Part shown: positions 57,884-64,000 of the stretch, one piece after another
How the letters are laid out: each line of letters starts with the position of its first letter
How positions within the stretch are numbered: position 1 is the first letter of the stretch
Assembly (NCBI GenBank): GCA_000827265.1
Contig: KN834813.1
Coordinates: 137,815 to 201,814 of the forward strand
Length of the DNA: 64,000 nucleotides
Source of the DNA: Collybiopsis luxurians FD-317 M1
Taxonomy: Eukaryota > Basidiomycota > Agaricomycetes > Agaricales > Omphalotaceae
Direction of reading: 5' to 3'
Made by a program: the position numbers and the translations under genes
The notes under the pieces: generated by a model
Databases searched by the model: none
The model's input: only the letters and a program-made list of their open reading frames with translations
Told to the model about the DNA's origin: nothing

Positions 57884-58194
57884 ATGCGGTGAGTACTCGC
57901 CTTGTCCCGCTCAGAACGGGCTAAAAAACTAATGCTGTCGTACCAGTCGTACGTTTCGTATTTTTAAAGGTACGCAAGTGCCTCGACCAGACGAGGGGGT
58001 TTGATCTTAGGGCTTCAACATTCCTTGCTAGATATAGGATCTACGTTGCTGTGTATCCTTGAAGGCCTTGCTAGTGTGTCATTTGAAATAGCTATTCTAC
58101 GTAAGTATATCATTCGAAATATCCGAGTTGTGAAAGCTCACCGTTCCACGTAGTTGTGGCCATAGCGGCCGAAGTCGACCTTAGTGGACTTTAA
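57884..58194 (+). CDS. Small hydrophobic protein S5, divergent member
   Basis: Four exons (57884-57888, 57947-57969, 58011-58100, 58154-58194) give 52 residues in frame. The exon layout is that of the family (5-nt and 23-nt first exons), but the first exon reads ATGCG, so Gly2 is lost: the start is MRRTFRIF, basic rather than lipidation-ready. The hydrophobic core (residues 12-45) is retained. The protein ends DLSGL without the Cys cluster or basic tail. It may be a decaying copy or a member retargeted by its N-terminus. Confidence 0.65.
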
Positions 58195-58470
58195 AACCTG
58201 GATGGTATTGATGAGAGGGAGCAGCTGGCTGTTGGACTTGGATTGATTGACGGATGGACTGTATACATCAGATCCGTACCTTCGGTGATTAGATTTGTGT
58301 GCGTGAGAATAAAAATCGATAAGCGCCTGTGGGACCTGATAAACGGCGCTAATCTCAAAATTTTTCCTCTTCTTCCTCTCAGCCTACGATTCCTCACCAC
58401 TTACTCAAAAACCCAACGAACCGTAGGCAGAGAGGAAGAACGACCATTATTCCTAGTATCTCATTTTAGT

Positions 58471-61400
58471 ATGGCCCTTTCTACCTCCTCCAATGCCCCA
58501 AAAGTTAGACCAAACCTGGCCCGCGCTGCCAGCAATTTTTCGCAAAAAATTCCGACCCCAGTTGCCAGTGCAGCTTCAGACTCTGATGTCGATGCGGTAC
58601 TTGAGCTTTCAGATGGCTCTGCCTATAGAGGTATCAGCTTTGGCGCTGAGGGAAAGAGCATCGCTGGAGAATGTGTTTTTCAGACTGGCAAGTCAAGCGT
58701 AAAGTTTTTTTTTCTCTCTTTTGAATCTGACAATACGTACAGGAATGGTCGGATACACTGAATCACTGACGGATCCGTCTTATGAAGGCCAAATTCTTGT
58801 CCTAACATATCCCTTGATTGGCAACTACGGTGTCCCTGAACGTCCCTCTAATCCCCTGGACCAATTGCCACTCGAGTTTGAGTCTTCCAGGATTCATATT
58901 GCTGCCCTCGTAGTTGGGTACTACTCAAAAGACTTTAGTCACTTTTTAGCAAAATCCTCTTTGGCTACTTGGCTCAAGGAGAACGGCGTTCCGGCCATTT
59001 ACGGCGTCGATACTCGTGTACTCACGAAAAAAATAAGAGAGAAAGGTTCCATGTTGGGAAAATTACTGGCTAGGAATCCTAGCGCTACTAGCGGGAGAAG
59101 ACTCTCTCTCAACCCCCAGACAACGTCGCGTGCGTCTTCACCCAACTCCTCTGGTTCTTGGAGAGAAGACTATCTGGACATTCCGTTCTCCGATCCGAAT
59201 CAAGTCAACCTCGTCGCCGCAGTGTCAATCACGAGCCCTCGTCTTTACCAAGCCCTCGGTACGCCTCTGCTTCATCCTTCGGGTCGTACCCTTCGCGTTC
59301 TCGCGCTTGACGTGGGGATGAAGTATAACCAGATCCGATGTTTCATCAACCGTGGGGTCCAACTTAAAGTTGTTCCATGGGATTATGATTTTCTGTGTGA
59401 ATCTGAACCCTACGATGGTCTCTTCATTTCCAACGGGCCTGGTGATCCGACTATGGTCAAAGAAACTATTGCGCGTCTCAGGAAAGCCATGGAACGCGCC
59501 GACCGACCAATTTTCGGTATCTGCCTCGGACACCAGCTTATGGCTCTCGCTGCTGGAGCTACGACTTCCAAGATGAAGTACGGAAACCGTGGGCACAATA
59601 TCCCTTGTACAGACGCGCTCTCTGGTCGATGCTACATCACCAGCCAGAATCATGGATTCCAAGTCGATACGGACTCTCTTCCTACTGGTTGGAAAGAGCT
59701 TTTCCGTAACGCTAACGACAACAGTAACGAGGGTATTTACTGCATCGACAAACCCTTCTTCTCTGTCCAGTTCCATCCGGAATCTACACCTGGTCCCCGG
59801 GACACCGAATTTCTATTCGACGTGTTTATCAAGAACATTGTCGATTGCGCCGCGACGAACTCGCTTGTACCCATTTCCATGCCTGGCGGAAAGAAGGAAG
59901 ACAATGACAAACGTATTCCTAGGGCTCAAGTCAGCAAAGTCGTTATTCTCGGTTCTGGTGGATTATCGATTGGACAGGCGGGAGAGTTTGATTATTCCGG
60001 CTCGCAGGCTATCAAGGCTTTAAAAGAGGAAGGCATTTACACTATTATGGTCAATCCCAACATTGCTACCATAGCCACTTCCAAGGGTCTCGCCGACAAG
60101 GTCTACTTCCTTCCTGTCACGCCAGAGTTTGTGAGGAAGATTATCAAGTACGAGAAGCCAGACGGGATTTACGTGACGTTTGGTGGTCAGACAGCATTGA
60201 ATGTGGGTATCAAGCTCAAGGATGAGTTTGCCGCTCTTGGGGTGAAGGTTCTGGGAACTCCCATCGACACGATTATCACGACTGAGGATCGACAGCTCTT
60301 CGCGAGCGCGATGGAGCAAATTGGGGAGAAGTGCGCAAAGAGCTCTACGGCGACGAATCAAGAGGAGGCAATTACGGCTGCGAATTCAATTGGGTTTCCC
60401 GTCATTGTCAGGGCGGCGTATGCGCTTGGCGGGCTCGGGTCCGGGTTTGCACAGAATGTGGATCAGTTGAAGGCGCTTTGTAGTAAGGCGTTTGCGACGA
60501 GTCCGCAGGTATTGGTGGAGAAGAGTATGAAGGGGTGGAAGGAGATTGAATATGAGGTGGTCAGGGATTGTAGGGACAACTGCATCACGGTCTGTAATAT
60601 GGAGGTTAGTCTTTTAGGTGGTTGCGCTCTTTAATGGTCTCTAACCTTCATTTTTTTTTAGAACTTTGATCCTCTAGGAATCCATACCGGTGATTCTATT
60701 GTCGTTGCTCCCTCGCAAACGCTGTCAGACTCGGATTACAATATGCTTCGCACGACTGCCATCAACGTCATTCGGCATTTGGGAGTCATCGGTGAATGTA
60801 ACATTCAGTATGCTCTCAACCCTGAATCGCAAGAATACTGCATCATAGAAGTGAGTTTCTCCTCTTCAAATTGAATTTCAACTTAATTGATATATATAAT
60901 CCAGGTAAACGCGCGTCTCTCCCGATCTTCCGCTCTCGCCTCCAAAGCCACAGGCTACCCCCTCGCCTTCATCGCAGCCAAACTCGGGCTCGGCATCCCG
61001 CTCAATGAAATTAAGAACAGCGTCACCAAGGTCACAAGCGCGTGTTTCGAGCCCAGTTTGGACTATGTCGTGGTCAAGATTCCTCGGTGGGATCTGAAAA
61101 AGTTCAACAGGGTCAGCCGGCTATTGAGTAGTAGTATGAAAAGTGTGGGGGAGGTGATGAGTATTGGGCGGACGTTTGAGGAGACGATTCAAAAGGCGAT
61201 TAGGGCTATTGATGATCAGTTCACTGGGTTTGCCAAGGTGTGTGTGTGTGGTTGCTCTACTTTTCTTGATTTGAATCAGTCTAACTGTCTAATCCCGCAG
61301 AATGACTATGTCGAGGACATTGATGAGGAGTTACTCAATCCGACTGACAAGCGTATCTTTGCCATTTCCACCGCTTTCCATCGTGGATACAGCGTGGACA

Positions 61401-64000
61401 AGATTTGGCAGATGACCAACATCGACAAATGGTTCTTGACCAAGTTACAGTATCTCTTCCAGACGGAGCAACAGCTTTCGTATGTCCCATATCCGTATTT
61501 TCTCTTTTATTTCGACTGATGGGGTTTATATAAGGGATCTCAATATCGCTACCATTACTCCAGACGTGTTGCGGAGGTCGAAGCAGCTTGGATTCAGCGA
61601 TCGTCAGCTGGCTCTGTGCTTGGGTTCTACTGAGCTCGCTGTTCGACGACTACGCCAGGAATTCGGAGTCTATCCCTTCGTCAAACAGATCGACACTGTA
61701 GCTGCTGAATTCCCAGCCTTTACCAATTACCTCTACACAACATATAACGCCATCGAGAACGACGTCAAGTTTGAGGATCGCGGTGTCATGGTTCTAGGAT
61801 CCGGTGTTTACCGAATCGGTTCTTCTGTCGAGTTCGATTGGTGTGCTGTTCGAGCCATCCGAACGCTCCGGGAACAAGGCCTGCCTACTGTTATGGTCAA
61901 CTACAACCCCGAGACAGTCAGTACCGACTACGACGAGGCTGATCGACTCTATTTCGAAAATATTAGCCTGGAGACAATTCTCGACATCTACGATACCGAA
62001 CAAGCTCGAGGTATCATCTTGTCAATGGGAGGCCAGACGCCGAATAACATTGCCTTGCCTTTGTTCCGAGAGAATGTCAAGATTTACGGGACGTCGCCGG
62101 AAATGATCGACACCGCGGAGAACAGGTTCAAGTTCTCGCGTCTCTTGGATGAGATTGGAGTCGATCAGCCTCTGTGGAAAGAGTTGACGAGCTTCGAGGA
62201 GGCGGAGGCGTTTTGCGAAAAAGTCGGGTACCCAGTCTTGGTTAGACCTTCGTACGTGCTTTCTGGCGCTGCGATGAACGTTGTGTCGACTGGAGACGAT
62301 CTGGCCAACTACCTCACACAAGCTACGGCTGTCTCGAGAGAGCATCCCGTCGTTATTACCAAGTACATTGAGCAAGCCAAGGAAATCGAGATGGACGCTG
62401 TGGCCAAGGACGGAAAGATGATTATGCACTACATCTCGGAGCATGTTGAGAATGCCGGCGTGCATTCTGGAGATGCGACATTGATTCATCCTCCTCAGGA
62501 TTTGGATCCTCAGACCGTTCGTCAGATCGAAGAAGCTACCGCCAAGATTGGAAATGCGCTGAATGTGACTGGGCCATATAATATTCAGTTTATCGCGAAG
62601 AATAACGAGATTAAGGTTATCGAGTGTAACCTCCGAGCCGCTCGTTCCTTCCCGTTCGTGTCTAAAGTCACAGGAATTGATGCTATCGAAATGGCAACCA
62701 AGGTAATGCTCGGGTTACCCGTCGAGCCATACCCGGACGCTGGTATGCCATCCGACTATGTTGGCGTCAAGGTTCCTCAGTTCAGCTTCAGTCGACTCTC
62801 TGGAGCAGATCCTGTGCTTGGTGTGGAGATGGCCTCGACGGGAGAAGTAGCGTGTTTTGGTGTAGACAAGTATGAGGCTTATTTGAAGGCTCTCATCTCG
62901 ACCGGGATTGTTCCTCCGAAAAAGAACATTTTGTTCTCTATTGGCAGTTATCGAGAAAAGTTGGAGCTTTTGCCGTCGGTGCAGAGGCTTAGTGCTGCGG
63001 GGTATAATATCTTTGCTACGTCCGGAACAGCAGACTTTTTGACGGAGCACAATGTTCCTTGCAAGGTATGCTTGATTTTATTCTCTTTGATCGAGGTAGA
63101 TTGACCATTCGTTACTAGTACCTTGAGACTTTGGGCGACGATAGCCGCAACGCCCAAAAGTCTGAATACTCGCTCACTCAACACCTTGCCAATAACCTCA
63201 TCGACATGTACATCAATCTGCCGTCCAAGAACCATTACCGCCGTCCGGCCAGCTACACGAGTCAGGGTTATCTCTCGCGTCGTATGGCTGTCGATTTTGC
63301 AATTCCCTTGATCACCAATGTCAAGAATGCGAAGATGCTTGCAGAGGCTTTGGTACGGAAGCTGCCACTCGAAGTTTCGACAGTTGATTCCAAAGCTTCC
63401 CACCGCACGCATACTTTCCCTGGGCTGGTCAATGTCGCTGCGTTCGTCCCAGGACTCGCTGTGCGGAATAGCAATGATTTTATCGATGCGACTCGGGCCT
63501 CTATCAGTGCGGGATTTACCACTGCCATCGTCATTCCTCAAGCGCAAGGTAATGCGGTCGTCAATCGTGCCAGTCTCGAAGCGGCAAAAGCGAACGTTGT
63601 AGGCTCAGCTTACTGCAACTTTGCATTGAGCTTGTCTGCGTCGGCTGATAATGTTCAGCTTTTCGATGAGGAGCTGAAAGCGGAGGCGAAAGCTCTGTTC
63701 GTTCCTTTCCGCATTGCGAATAAACCTATTCCCTTGTCTGCTGTCGCCGCGCATTTCAGCTCGTGGCCGACGGAGAAACCTATCATCACCGATGCTAAGG
63801 GGTCCGACCTTGCATCTCTCCTCCTCCTTGCTAGCCTTCACAATCGCACGATCCATGTCACTGATGTGCAGAATGTTGACGATGTTCTTTTGATTTCGTT
63901 GAGCAAGGCGAAAAACCTCAAAGTCACTTGCGACGTATCCGTCTACTCTCTCTTCTTCACTCGCGAACAGTTCCCTTCTGCGACCTTCTTGCCTTCTCCA
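58471..64000 (+). CDS. URA2: Multifunctional pyrimidine enzyme Ura2 (CPSase-ATCase), 3' end outside window
   Basis: Exons 58471-58687, 58743-60604, 60662-60850, 60905-61237, 61301-61479, 61535-63065 and 63119 to the window end; every junction keeps frame. Ura2 makes carbamoyl phosphate from glutamine, then carbamoyl aspartate, the first steps of de novo pyrimidine synthesis, and is feedback-inhibited by UTP. Order seen: small CPSase domain; class I glutaminase with FGICLGHQL (nucleophile Cys) and VQFHPES; two ATP-grasp synthetase halves (GGQTALNVG and [11 protein letters not shown]); the allosteric domain ([11 protein letters not shown]); then the start of a dihydroorotase-like domain. That last domain reads [13 protein letters not shown], without the metal-binding HxH, so it is the inactive linker typical of fungal Ura2. 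The ATCase domain lies beyond the window. Intron 1 has a GC donor (GCAAGT at 58688). Confidence 0.97.

Noticed and set aside
46127..58194. S genes as mating pheromone precursors
   Set aside because: Small size fits, but no CaaX-type C-terminus is present and the proteins are hydrophobic throughout; the lipidation signal is N-terminal.
59225..59776. 183-codon minus-strand frame
   Set aside because: Antisense shadow of the URA2 glutaminase region.
1..64000. CRISPR arrays, operons or bacterial-type promoters
   Set aside because: Dense spliceosomal introns and an intron-containing tRNA show a eukaryotic nuclear genome; no spaced repeat arrays of CRISPR type were seen.

Overview
The window looks like a nuclear chromosome segment of a basidiomycete, most likely an agaricomycete. 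Genes carry many short (about 50-65 nt) GT-AG introns, plus several GC-AG introns. The conserved anchors are a septin, a Grc3/NOL9 polynucleotide kinase, the fused pyrimidine enzyme Ura2 and an intron-containing tRNA-Leu(AAG). Most other genes belong to membrane-protein families of a type common in mushroom-forming fungi. All exon models below were built by hand from splice sites and paralogue comparison; most close exactly in frame.

Layout. 0.4-8.7 kb: seven-transmembrane-type gene Q1, a related pseudogene split by a 2.1-kb insertion, and seven-transmembrane-type gene G1. 8.9-13.2 kb: a septin gene convergent with a large conserved gene of unknown function. 14.4-29.0 kb: G2, a gene-poor decayed stretch, G3 (minus strand), GRC3, and G4. 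29-43 kb: a repeat graveyard with a decayed minus-strand retroelement-like region, two hAT-like non-autonomous elements (one with a perfect 8-bp target duplication), a fold-back with telomere-like repeats, an N gap inside an apparent assembly duplication, and one intact gene, Q2. 43.0-45.8 kb: gene fragments, a short-chain dehydrogenase with altered catalytic motifs, and tRNA-Leu. 46.1-58.2 kb: five small hydrophobic protein genes (S1-S5) interleaved with two intact copies (M1, M2) and two broken copies of a larger membrane protein. 58.5-64.0 kb: URA2, running off the window.

The most interesting system is the S family. It comprises five paralogues of 52-93 residues. All have a 5-nt first coding exon (ATGGG in four of them), and four have an MGxxxS start of the N-myristoylation type, three of these with an adjacent Cys. 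Intron positions are shared, and one copy has lost an intron precisely. Two lineages of seven-transmembrane-type proteins (G1-G4 and Q1-Q2, plus fragments) form a second local expansion. Paralogous intergenic DNA at 13 and 18 kb shows CpG-directed decay, which points to methylation- or RIP-like mutation in the gene-poor parts.
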